Shown here: positions 1 through 6,558 of the stretch, one piece after another
How positions within the stretch are numbered: the stretch's first letter is position 1
Layout: every line of letters begins with the position of its first letter
From: Deltaproteobacteria bacterium
GTDB taxonomy: Bacteria > Desulfobacterota > Desulfobacteria > Desulfobacterales > UBA11574
Assembly: GCA_019313025.1 (NCBI GenBank)
Contig: JAFDCA010000055.1
Location: 1 to 8,336 of the forward strand
Length of the DNA stretch: 8,336 bases
Reading direction: 5' to 3'
Program-made: the position numbers and the translations under genes
Notes under the pieces: model-generated
What the model was told of the DNA's origin: nothing
Seen by the model: the letters and a program-made list of their open reading frames with translations, nothing else
Databases searched by the model: none

Positions 1-36
1 GGGATTTACATGCGTTTACCCTGAATCCATAGTAAT

Positions 37-101
37 AACATCTTGAATAAGAATGAATTATCAAGTATAAATGCCTTTTTAATGGAAAAAGTCAAGATGT
101 T
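37..101. repeat. 10-bp inverted repeat with 45-nt spacer
   Basis: AACATCTTGA at 37-46 is the exact reverse complement of TCAAGATGTT at 92-101. The spacer is AT-rich. It could be a hairpin beyond an unseen upstream gene or a small mobile-element remnant. There is no T-tract directly after the right arm, which argues against a classic terminator. The role is unknown. Confidence 0.45.
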
Positions 102-162
102 GTTTCAAAGTTCCACGATGCTTTTATCGGCTATTGAAAGATTTTACGCTATTTTCTATTAT

Positions 163-206
163 AAAATTAGAATTTCGTAACCCGAAAAAAATTAGAATTT
201 TCGTAA
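163..206. repeat. AT-rich direct repeat pair
   Basis: AAAATTAGAATTTCGTAA at 163-180 recurs at 188-206 with one extra T in the run before CGTAA. The copies are separated by 7 nt and lie just upstream of the promoter-like sequence at 219-246. They could be paired binding sites for a regulator or an A-tract UP-element-like region, but low complexity makes a chance duplication possible. Confidence 0.5.
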
Positions 207-218
207 TACTTTAGACTT

Positions 219-246
219 TTGAAAATATTACCGTTTCAGGTATAAT
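219..246 (+). promoter_or_regulatory. sigma70-like promoter for surE
   Basis: A -35 box TTGAAA (219-224) and a consensus -10 box TATAAT (241-246) are separated by 16 nt, in an AT-rich setting. Transcription would start near 252-254, giving an untranslated leader of about 105 nt before the surE ATG at 358. Assigned by motif and spacing only. Confidence 0.6.
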
Positions 247-350
247 TAAATTTTTAGTGAAAGATCACGCCAAATGCGGATAAAACTCGTGAAATCGTTT
301 GGCTTCAGAGAGAATAACTATTATGAATTCTTGATTCACTAAAATTTAAA
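246..350 (+). repeat. Leader inverted repeat enclosing an inner hairpin
   Basis: TTAAATTTTTAGTGAA (246-261) and TTCACTAAAATTTAAA (335-350) are inverted copies apart from one extra T. Between them GCCAAATG (269-276) can pair with CGTTTGGC (296-303), 8 bp with one G.U. The predicted transcription start falls inside the left arm, so most of the outer stem would be in the mRNA, and the right arm ends 7 nt before the surE start. It could be a structured 5' leader or a short MITE-like insertion; the sequence does not decide between these. Confidence 0.5.
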
Positions 351-357
351 ACGAAAA

Positions 358-1125
358 ATGAATATTCTATTAACCAATGATGACGGCATATACGCGGACG
401 GACTCTGGGCGCTGTATGACAAGCTTGTCGCCCGCCATTTTGTAACCGTCATTGCGCCGGATCGTGAACGGAGCGCCGTTGGTCATGGCATCACCCTTCA
501 TCAACCGCTTCGAACCCAAAAAATCACCCTCAATAACGGATTTCAGGGATATGCCGTTGACGGAACGCCGGTTGACTGTATCAAGATCGGTCTCATGGAG
601 ATTCTCGATGCAAAACCGGACATGGTGATTTCTGGAATTAATCCAGGTGCAAACGTCGGGGTCAATATTAATTATTCCGGAACCGTTGCTGCTGCCAAAG
701 AAGCGACGTTATACAAAGTGCCGGCAATTTCTGTTTCCATACAGGGGCATAAGGCTTCTGCTTATGATGATGCCGCGCTCTTTACAGCAACCTTGGCTGA
801 AAATGTTTTCGAAAAAGGACTTCCTTTTGGAACGTTTTTAAATGTAAACATACCGGATATACCCAAAAATAAAATACAAGGAATTCGGATCAGCCGTCAG
901 GAAACAACGCTTTATAACGAGTTTGTTGAAAAAAGGGTCGATCCCCGTAACCGAACATATTACTGGCACGGGACCGATGCGAAAACATTCTTTAATACCC
1001 CTGAAAGTGACGGCACTGCGCTCAACGAACATTTTATTTCCATAACCCCGATTCGATGCGATGCCACCGATTACACCATGATCGAAGAGCTAAAGGGGTG
1101 GAATATTGAGGGTTTTAAATGGTAA
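358..1125 (+). CDS. surE: 5'/3'-nucleotidase SurE
   Basis: SurE is a metal-dependent phosphatase that removes phosphate from nucleoside 5'- and 3'-monophosphates and acts in the cytoplasm in nucleotide salvage and stress survival. The protein is 255 residues, close to the usual family length. It opens with the signature MNILLTNDDG, whose D8 and D9 are the family's metal ligands. S39 in the ERSAVGHG segment and N95 in SGINPGANVG match the other conserved metal-site positions. This N-terminus fixes the ATG at 358. No Shine-Dalgarno sequence is visible: the bases before the start are AT-rich and include the right arm of an inverted repeat. It is not beside pcm, nlpD or rpoS as in enterobacteria; here it precedes an exoribonuclease gene by 150 nt, compatible with a role in recycling mononucleotides. 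Confidence 0.96.
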   Translation: MNILLTNDDGIYADGLWALYDKLVARHFVTVIAPDRERSAVGHGITLHQPLRTQKITLNNGFQGYAVDGTPVDCIKIGLMEILDAKPDMVISGINPGANVGVNINYSGTVAAAKEATLYKVPAISVSIQGHKASAYDDAALFTATLAENVFEKGLPFGTFLNVNIPDIPKNKIQGIRISRQETTLYNEFVEKRVDPRNRTYYWHGTDAKTFFNTPESDGTALNEHFISITPIRCDATDYTMIEELKGWNIEGFKW

Positions 1126-1175
1126 GATAAAATGAAAATGATAAGGATTCGAGGACTCAACGGGACATTGGCCAG

Positions 1176-1210
1176 GAACAGGAGTCAGGGATCGGGGGTC
1201 AGGGATCAGG
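1176..1210. repeat. Five imperfect GTCAGG-type heptad repeats
   Basis: Five consecutive 7-nt units read GAACAGG, AGTCAGG, GATCGGG, GGTCAGG and GATCAGG, consensus G(A/G)TCAGG. They lie in the 150-nt spacer between surE and the exoribonuclease gene and contrast in base composition with the AT-rich DNA around them. From memory, similar GGGTCAGGGATCAGG strings are scattered through intergenic regions of Desulfobacterota genomes. The function is unknown; slippage-generated spacer DNA is the simplest reading. Confidence 0.6.
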
Positions 1211-1275
1211 AAAAATTTTAAAGCATACAAATCACCAACCCATTAAACTCTCATTGATGAAGCGAGGTATATTGA

Positions 1276-2229
1276 ATGAAGAAACGGTTTATTGCGGATA
1301 TCAAGACCGGTGATCGGGTGAATGACATCTTTGTTTTGTCCGAAAAGATTTTATCCCAGAAAAGGGATGGAAACAATTTTTTGAATGTCGTTCTTTCTGA
1401 TAAAACCGGAACATTAAAGGGAGTGATGTGGGATCATGTGGATCAGACTGCCGCAGGCGTGACATCCGGAGATTTTGTTCATGTAAACGGCGGTGTCAGT
1501 GAATACAGGGGGACCTTGCAGGTTGTCATAAAAAAAATGGAACCCTGTTCCCCTGACAGGGTCGATCCTTCCGATTTTTTACCCCAGACTTCCCGAGACA
1601 TTGAAGGCATGTTTGACCGGCTTGTGAAAATCACGGATTCCATAACCACCGACCATCTCAAAGCGTTGATTGACGCTTTCTTAAATGACACGGAATTTGT
1701 GAATAAATTCAAAACCGCACCAGCAGCGAAAAAAATGCACCATGCCTATATCGGCGGCCTGTTGGAGCACACCCTTTCAATGGTAAGCCTGGCGGATAAA
1801 ATTTCAGGGCACTACAGCGGAATCGATCGAGACCTTCTGCTAACCGGCACAATTCTTCATGATGTCGGAAAAATTGATGAGCTAGAATATCAATTCAATA
1901 TAGACTATTCAGATAAAGGCCGGTTGCTGAACCATATTGTCATCGGGATCAAAATGGTGGATGATAAGTTGTCAGGAATCGAACATTTCCCGGAAGACCA
2001 GATGCTTTTGCTCAAACATCTGATGGTCAGTCATCATGGCACCCGGGAGTTCGGCTCTCCGGAACCGCCCAAGACCATCGAGGCTGTTTTACTCAATTAT
2101 ATTGACGAAATCGATTCCAAGGTCAACGCCATCCGCGATTTCATCGCCTCAGAGGACCCGGATGAAACCTGGACGTCTTACCATCGATTGTTGGAACGCC
2201 ATTTTTATAAAGGAAAGAAAAACGCCTAA
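1276..2229 (+). CDS. yhaM: YhaM-type 3'-5' exoribonuclease (OB-fold plus HD domain)
   Basis: The 317-residue length is almost that of Bacillus YhaM (about 314). Residues about 14-90 form an OB-fold nucleic-acid-binding domain (LNVVLSDKTGTLKGVMWD, then a strand-rich segment to VVIKKMEP). Residues about 150-285 form an HD phosphohydrolase domain: HHAYIGGLLEHT (H155, H165), the HD doublet in LHDVGKI (H195, D196), SHHG (H253, H254) and D277 in YIDEIDSK. The segment GSPEPPKTIEA is typical of the family. YhaM-like enzymes degrade RNA, and in some assays single-stranded DNA, from the 3' end using divalent metal in the cytoplasm. GAGG at 1264-1267, 8 nt before the ATG, supports the start. The gene lies 76 nt before tmk on the same strand. 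The family assignment is strong; the exact substrate is inferred. Confidence 0.88.
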   Translation: MKKRFIADIKTGDRVNDIFVLSEKILSQKRDGNNFLNVVLSDKTGTLKGVMWDHVDQTAAGVTSGDFVHVNGGVSEYRGTLQVVIKKMEPCSPDRVDPSDFLPQTSRDIEGMFDRLVKITDSITTDHLKALIDAFLNDTEFVNKFKTAPAAKKMHHAYIGGLLEHTLSMVSLADKISGHYSGIDRDLLLTGTILHDVGKIDELEYQFNIDYSDKGRLLNHIVIGIKMVDDKLSGIEHFPEDQMLLLKHLMVSHHGTREFGSPEPPKTIEAVLLNYIDEIDSKVNAIRDFIASEDPDETWTSYHRLLERHFYKGKKNA

Positions 2230-2258
2230 AGGGATCTAAATGTTAGGGCACTTCAAAC

Positions 2259-2295
2259 TTTAGGCATTTTAGCTCACTTTAGGCATTTTAGGCAT
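2259..2295. repeat. TTTAGGCAT tandem repeat before tmk
   Basis: The 9-mer TTTAGGCAT occurs at 2259-2267, 2278-2286 and 2287-2295, with a diverged unit TTTAGCTCAC at 2268-2277. Put another way, a 16-bp string ACTTTAGGCATTTTAG is repeated at 2257-2272 and 2276-2291. GCCTAAA at 2224-2230, overlapping the stop of the upstream gene, is the exact inverse of TTTAGGC at 2259-2265, so a stem is also possible. The array ends 10 nt before the tmk ATG and occupies the place where a ribosome-binding site would be. Confidence 0.75.
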
Positions 2296-2305
2296 TTTTC
2301 TTGTT

Positions 2306-2947
2306 ATGTTTATCTCTTTTGAAGGAATCGAAGGATCAGGCAAGACCACCCATGCAAAGCATACGGTGAGGTTTCTTAACGACAAAGGCCACGACTGTGT
2401 CATCACAAGGGAGCCGGGAGGTACGCGGATCGGCGAAAAGATACGGGCCATTCTGCTGGACCCCTTGAGCAGAGACATGGACCCGTTGGCGGAACTTTTG
2501 TTGTACACGGCAGACCGGGCCCAGCATATCAAAGAGTATATTCTTCCGTTATTGTCCGATGGCAAAATGGTCCTGTGTGATCGCTATTATGACGCCACCA
2601 TGGCTTATCAGGGGTTTGCAAGAGGATTGGATGTCGATCTGATCGACACCATGCACAAACTGTTATTCGAAAATTTAAAACCCGACCTCACCCTCCTTTT
2701 GGATCTGCCGCCTGAAATTGGACTGGAAAGGGCCTGGAAACAGATCAATAATGGAAATCGGATCAGTGAAGAGACCCGATTTGAAGAAGAAAGGCTTTCT
2801 TTTCACAGAAGGGTTCGTGAAGGATATCTTGAACTTTCACGTCGTGAACCCGAAAGGTTTCGCGTCATCGATGCATCTAAAAAGGAGCATGAGGTTCGAA
2901 AGGAAATTATCAAAATCTTGACTGTAGAAATTAACCGCAGGATTTAA
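2306..2947 (+). CDS. tmk: Thymidylate kinase
   Basis: Tmk phosphorylates dTMP to dTDP with ATP, an essential step in dTTP synthesis in the cytoplasm. The protein is 213 residues, normal for the family. Visible motifs are the P-loop GIEGSGKTT (residues 7-15, K13 and T14), the dTMP-binding REPGGT (36-41), the ADRAQH segment (69-74), DRYYDATMAYQG (92-103) and a lid region around RISEETRFEEER. The MFISFEGIEGSGKTT opening fixes the start, yet no Shine-Dalgarno sequence precedes it because the TTTAGGCAT repeat runs up to that point. The gene follows the exoribonuclease gene by 76 nt and precedes the cysteine synthase/CysRS fusion by 26 nt, so co-transcription with the fusion gene is likely. Confidence 0.96.
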   Translation: MFISFEGIEGSGKTTHAKHTVRFLNDKGHDCVITREPGGTRIGEKIRAILLDPLSRDMDPLAELLLYTADRAQHIKEYILPLLSDGKMVLCDRYYDATMAYQGFARGLDVDLIDTMHKLLFENLKPDLTLLLDLPPEIGLERAWKQINNGNRISEETRFEEERLSFHRRVREGYLELSRREPERFRVIDASKKEHEVRKEIIKILTVEINRRI

Positions 2948-2973
2948 CCAGGATAAAATGGGACATCGATATA

Positions 2974-5265
2974 ATGACCTTTTCTATTCTTGACACCATC
3001 GGCAATACACCCCTTGTTGAAATCAGGCATCTTAATCCCAATCCGAATGTAAAGATACTGGCCAAGCTGGAATATATGAATCCGGGCGGCTCCATCAAGG
3101 ACCGGGCCGCATTGTATATGATCGAAAACGGTGAGAAATCCGGTGAACTGATCCCCGGAAAAACCGTGATCGAAGCCACAAGCGGAAATACCGGCATCGG
3201 GCTGGCCCTGGTGTGTGCCGTGAAGGGATATAAACTTTTATTGACCATGTCCGAAGCAGCCAGCGTTGAACGCCAGAAAATTCTGAAGGCCCGGGGGGCG
3301 GATATTTTGCTGACTCCCGGCCATCTGGGAACCGATGGTGCCATTGAAGAGGTCTATCGATTGGCCCGGGAAAACCCCGAAACCTATTTTATGGCCGATC
3401 AATTCAATAATCCCGCAAACTGGCAGGCCCACTATTTTGGAACCGCCCCGGAGATTTGGAAACAGACCGATGGAAAGGTAACCATGGTGGTTGGCACTTT
3501 AGGGACCAGCGGAACCCTCATGGGTCTTACCAGGCGGATGAAAGAATACAATCCAGACATCCGCATCGTGGGTGTTGAGCCGTATCTGGGGCATAAAATT
3601 CAGGGATTGAAAAACATGAAAGAGGCTTATCGTCCTGAGATATTTGAAAAGAAACTTCTTGATGAAATTGTGAATATCGATGATGAAGAAGCCTTTGAAA
3701 TGACCCGGCGCCTGGCAAAAGAAGAAGGAATCTTTGTGGGAATGAGCAGCGGCGCCGCCATGGTGATCGCTCGAAAGAAAGCCGAAGAAATGACCGATGG
3801 CACCATTGTGGTGATTCTTCCGGACGGTGGAGAACGGTATCTCAGCACCACGCTTTTTGCGGTAAAGGAAAAAGTCACCCTGAACCTTTTCAATACCATG
3901 AGCAGGAGTAAAGAGCCGTTTGAACCGCTATTACCGGGCAAGGTCTCCATCTATTCCTGCGGGCCCACGGCATACGCGCGGCCGCACCTGGGACAATGCC
4001 GGCGTTTTATCTTTTCAGATCTTTTATGCCGTTATCTTGAATACCGGGGCTACGATGTCACACACATCATGAACATTACCGATCTGGACGACAAAACCAT
4101 CGAAGGATCTGAGAAAGCAGGTTTGGATTTAACGGAGTTCACCACACAGCATATCGATTCCTTTAAAAAGGATCTAAAAGTTCTGAACATCAAGCCTGCC
4201 TCATATTACCCTAAAGCCAGCGAACATATCCACGACATGGTGTCATTGGCTGAAAAACTGGTAAAAAAGGGGTTTGCATATGAAAAGTTAAGATCTTTGT
4301 ATTTCGATATCTCCCGATTTTCCGATTACGGTCGGTTGTCGGGGATTGATCTCAATAAAATCAAGCTGGGCGCAACCGTCGATCTGGATGAATATGAAAA
4401 GGACAATCCCAGAGATTTTACATTGTTAAAACGATCCAAACTCTCAGAACTGAAACGGGGAATTTTTACCAAGACCGAGTGGGGAAACATTCGTCCATCC
4501 TGGCATATCCAGTGTACAGCCATGGCCATGAAATATCTTGGGGAAACCTATGATATTCATACCAGTAGCCGTGAACTGGTTTTTCCCCATCACGAAAACG
4601 AAATCGCCATTGCCGGTGCGGTGACCGGAAAACCCCTTGCCAGGTATTGGGTGCACTGCGACCGAGTTCTTGTTCACGGAAAGATCGTCGACGAACAGGG
4701 CGCCGGGGAAACCCTTTCCGATCTGACGGACATGGGTTACACAGGAAGGGAAATCAGATACTGGCTCATTTCAGGCCACTATCGAAAACCGATCACCTTT
4801 TCCAAAGAGCGCCTTGAAGATGCAAATCGCTCCTTAAAGCGCCTTGATTCCTGCATCAACTCGCTGATTCACATGAGGCGCGGCGGATCCCCCTACCCTG
4901 AACTGGATCAACTTCTGTACGACATCAAGCAAGGGTTTGTAAGTGCCATGGATGATGACCTGAATATATCGGCAGCACTGGCGTCCATATTTAAAAATGT
5001 CAAAAAGGTGAATATTCTGATTCTGAAAAACAAACTGGATATAAACGATGCGTCGAAAATTTTAGACGCATTCCGGAATTTAGATGCCGTGCTGAAAATT
5101 TTTGATTTTGAAGATGCCCTTGATTATCCTGACGTTCAGCGGCTCATCAAAGAAAGAGAACAGGCCAGACTTGAAAAAAACTGGAAACTGGCGGACAACA
5201 TTCGAGACCAGCTCAAAGCCCGGGGGATTACGATTAAGGACCAAAAAATAGTTTCCAATCCATAA
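2974..5265 (+). CDS. cysM-cysS: Cysteine synthase (CysM-type) fused to a cysteinyl-tRNA synthetase-like module
   Basis: This single 763-residue frame joins two enzymes. Residues 1 to about 298 form a PLP-dependent cysteine synthase, making cysteine from an activated serine and a sulfur donor. K42 in GGSIKDR is the Schiff-base lysine; TSGNTG (69-74), the phosphate loop GTLGTSGT (174-181), SSG (258-260) and PDGGERYLST (283-292) are intact, and the loop resembles CysM more than CysK. Residues about 302-763 cover a whole CysRS. Likely zinc ligands are C329, C514, H539 and E543; W510 and T369 also match the cysteine pocket. R732, W737, D741 and D756 match residues that, from memory, read the tRNA-Cys anticodon in E. 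coli CysRS. The odd points are HLGQ (338-341) for HIGH, HTSS (529-532) for the usual HGGG, KIVDE (570-574) for KMSKS, and loss of the usual C-terminal PQGTxW tail. The cysteine synthase half is probably active; aminoacylation by the second half is doubtful. No independent start is needed at the junction. It probably shares an mRNA with tmk. Confidence 0.92.
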   Translation: MTFSILDTIGNTPLVEIRHLNPNPNVKILAKLEYMNPGGSIKDRAALYMIENGEKSGELIPGKTVIEATSGNTGIGLALVCAVKGYKLLLTMSEAASVERQKILKARGADILLTPGHLGTDGAIEEVYRLARENPETYFMADQFNNPANWQAHYFGTAPEIWKQTDGKVTMVVGTLGTSGTLMGLTRRMKEYNPDIRIVGVEPYLGHKIQGLKNMKEAYRPEIFEKKLLDEIVNIDDEEAFEMTRRLAKEEGIFVGMSSGAAMVIARKKAEEMTDGTIVVILPDGGERYLSTTLFAVKEKVTLNLFNTMSRSKEPFEPLLPGKVSIYSCGPTAYARPHLGQCRRFIFSDLLCRYLEYRGYDVTHIMNITDLDDKTIEGSEKAGLDLTEFTTQHIDSFKKDLKVLNIKPASYYPKASEHIHDMVSLAEKLVKKGFAYEKLRSLYFDISRFSDYGRLSGIDLNKIKLGATVDLDEYEKDNPRDFTLLKRSKLSELKRGIFTKTEWGNIRPSWHIQCTAMAMKYLGETYDIHTSSRELVFPHHENEIAIAGAVTGKPLARYWVHCDRVLVHGKIVDEQGAGETLSDLTDMGYTGREIRYWLISGHYRKPITFSKERLEDANRSLKRLDSCINSLIHMRRGGSPYPELDQLLYDIKQGFVSAMDDDLNISAALASIFKNVKKVNILILKNKLDINDASKILDAFRNLDAVLKIFDFEDALDYPDVQRLIKEREQARLEKNWKLADNIRDQLKARGITIKDQKIVSNP

Positions 5266-5358
5266 ATGGCCCTTTTTCCGTGAAATACGTTTTCTGCGGG
5301 TTTCCGTCTTCGGTCAACTCGATTGGAACCTAAATATGAATTAAAGCATTAACCCAAA

Positions 5359-5372
5359 GAGACCAAGGTCTC
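5359..5372. promoter_or_regulatory. 6-bp inverted repeat just upstream of a start codon
   Basis: GAGACC (5359-5364) and GGTCTC (5367-5372) are perfect inverse copies around an AA centre. The site lies 5 nt upstream of the ribosome-binding sequence GAGG (5378-5381) of the gene starting at 5386. It could be an operator half-site pair or a tiny stem affecting translation. The arms are short enough to arise by chance. No strong promoter or T-tract terminator was seen in the rest of the 120-nt spacer 5266-5385. Confidence 0.3.
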
Positions 5373-5385
5373 CACAAGAGGAACC

Positions 5386-6384
5386 ATGAAACCAATATAC
5401 TTCCCCTTTACCTATATTCCCAAGTCCGTGGGTGAATTACTATCTGCCTGTTTTCGTCAGACATTGGTTTATCAGATCTCCGACGCAAAAATACCGGATG
5501 ACATGCAAAAACTATCACGAGACGGTATTCTTGATATCCGTATTCCTGTAAAAGTCAGCGGCGAATTCCTCGATAAAGTTCTCAAAGACTATCGCGGTTG
5601 GATCAATGCCCATCAAGGAATGGAAACCGCTGTTTTAAAAACCATGGCCGGGGAAATTCCGTTTTTCGATGAAACCGCTTCTTCACAGATCAGGGCGGAT
5701 CTCAGAAAAACCGGAAGACAAACCCCGTCCACCGAAAAACCCGATCCCATATTTCAGGCAAAACTGTTTCTTTATATGGCCCAAGAGCTTGACCTCCAGC
5801 ACACAGGATTGGATCAGGATTTGATGGACATTAAAGCCATGGAAGACGATTTCATGAAAGATCTCAAAGGGGAAGATGATGAGGATCAAGCCTGGATTAT
5901 TACGCGCAAGAAATGGGATACAGACGACCCGGGTTATTATATGACAAAAGAACGGCTCAAGGCATGGGCGCTTCTCATGCAGCAGGACCCCGAAATTTTC
6001 GGATTGTTCGTGACCACCAGCCGGGCTGTGGTCGAACACCTCATCGACATGGTGTCTGAAATGGAACAAGTGATCCGTTGGGATGCCATCCCCATGAGTA
6101 TGGATGAAGATGAAACCTTATCAAACTGGCAAAACGGATTGATGGAGACCCTTGAAAAGCTGGCCACCGAGAACTGGCCCGCTTCAATGGAAGACATGGA
6201 GAATCCCCCTGAAATCTCCGGAAGTGAAGACAAAATTTCTTTAACGCTTTACATCGTGCCCAATAAAACACCCTTTGAATATTTTTCAGACTGTGTCGGC
6301 GCTGATGTATTCCAAGTTGAATCTGCAAAAACGGGCACACGGTTCAAAAACACCCTCATCGGCCTTGTTGAAAAAATCGGTTAG
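5386..6384 (+). CDS. Acidic cytoplasmic protein of unknown function (332 residues)
   Basis: I do not recognise a characterised family. The protein has no signal peptide and no membrane segment, so a soluble cytoplasmic location is likely. The N-terminal part (about 1-100) has the amphipathic pattern of an alpha/beta domain (KPIYFPFTYIPKSVGELL, then ILDIRIPVKVSG). A linker around 105-120 is rich in T, P and K. The middle (about 121-250) is helical and tryptophan-rich with an acidic loop GEDDEDQ (162-168). The C-terminus (284-332) is strand-rich. No nucleotide-binding, catalytic or DNA-binding motif stands out. GAGG at 5378-5381 lies 4 nt before the ATG and supports the start. It follows the fusion gene by 120 nt on the same strand, and a hairpin at 6409-6428 may end the transcript. 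It may be a lineage-specific conserved protein; its link to the fusion gene is by position only. Confidence 0.8.
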   Translation: MKPIYFPFTYIPKSVGELLSACFRQTLVYQISDAKIPDDMQKLSRDGILDIRIPVKVSGEFLDKVLKDYRGWINAHQGMETAVLKTMAGEIPFFDETASSQIRADLRKTGRQTPSTEKPDPIFQAKLFLYMAQELDLQHTGLDQDLMDIKAMEDDFMKDLKGEDDEDQAWIITRKKWDTDDPGYYMTKERLKAWALLMQQDPEIFGLFVTTSRAVVEHLIDMVSEMEQVIRWDAIPMSMDEDETLSNWQNGLMETLEKLATENWPASMEDMENPPEISGSEDKISLTLYIVPNKTPFEYFSDCVGADVFQVESAKTGTRFKNTLIGLVEKIG

Positions 6385-6408
6385 CCAACTGGCACTTTTG
6401 ATCTCCGC

Positions 6409-6428
6409 ATGCACAGAAAAATGTGCAT
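6409..6428 (+). terminator. Hairpin 24 nt after the unknown gene, possible terminator
   Basis: ATGCACA (6409-6415) and TGTGCAT (6422-6428) form a perfect 7-bp stem around a GAAAAA loop. The 3' side continues TTTCG, a weak T-tract, so termination may be inefficient. Its position shortly after the stop at 6384 fits a terminator for the gene at 5386-6384. Confidence 0.45.
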
Positions 6429-6445
6429 TTCGACATAGAAAAATT

Positions 6446-6451
6446 TATAAT
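6446..6451 (+). promoter_or_regulatory. Possible -10 box in the spacer before the lipoprotein gene
   Basis: TATAAT at 6446-6451 matches the sigma70 -10 consensus in an AT-rich stretch. The sequence about 17 nt upstream falls in the 3' arm of the hairpin at 6409-6428 and does not resemble a good -35 box. If used, it would give a leader of nearly 200 nt before the lipoprotein start at 6655, containing the nested-stem element at 6559-6627. Confidence 0.25.
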
Positions 6452-6558
6452 TTTAGGGGCGTTCCGGTAATCCATCAAACAAGGCCTTAAAATGGCATTT
6501 TTGGGTTCCGAAACACACTTTTAAGAGAAAAAAACGGACAGAGTTTGGGGTTGGAAGT

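Larger units (their letters stand above)
1..357. other. AT-rich gene-free leader upstream of surE
   Basis: No convincing coding frame is seen on either strand. The stretch is markedly more AT-rich than the genes that follow. It holds a 10-bp inverted repeat (37-46 and 92-101), a direct repeat (163-180 and 188-206), a sigma70-like promoter (219-246) and a long inverted repeat (246-261 and 335-350). The end of an upstream gene is not visible, so position 1 probably already lies in intergenic DNA. Confidence 0.7.

Noticed and set aside
1132..1221. 29-codon ORF running through the heptad repeat
   Set aside because: The 7-nt period shifts frame at every unit, so the peptide has no repeated pattern. 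No ribosome-binding site is present, and low-complexity DNA explains the open frame.
3860..3910. Separate start codon for a stand-alone CysRS at the domain junction of the fusion
   Set aside because: The frame runs through without a stop, and no ribosome-binding site precedes the ATG at 3898, which lies inside the conserved LFNTMSR segment. The fusion reading is simpler.
5266..5385. Rho-independent terminator after the fusion gene
   Set aside because: There is a short T-run at 5273-5277, but no stable stem precedes it. The only dyad is the 6-bp pair at 5359-5372, beside the next ribosome-binding site.
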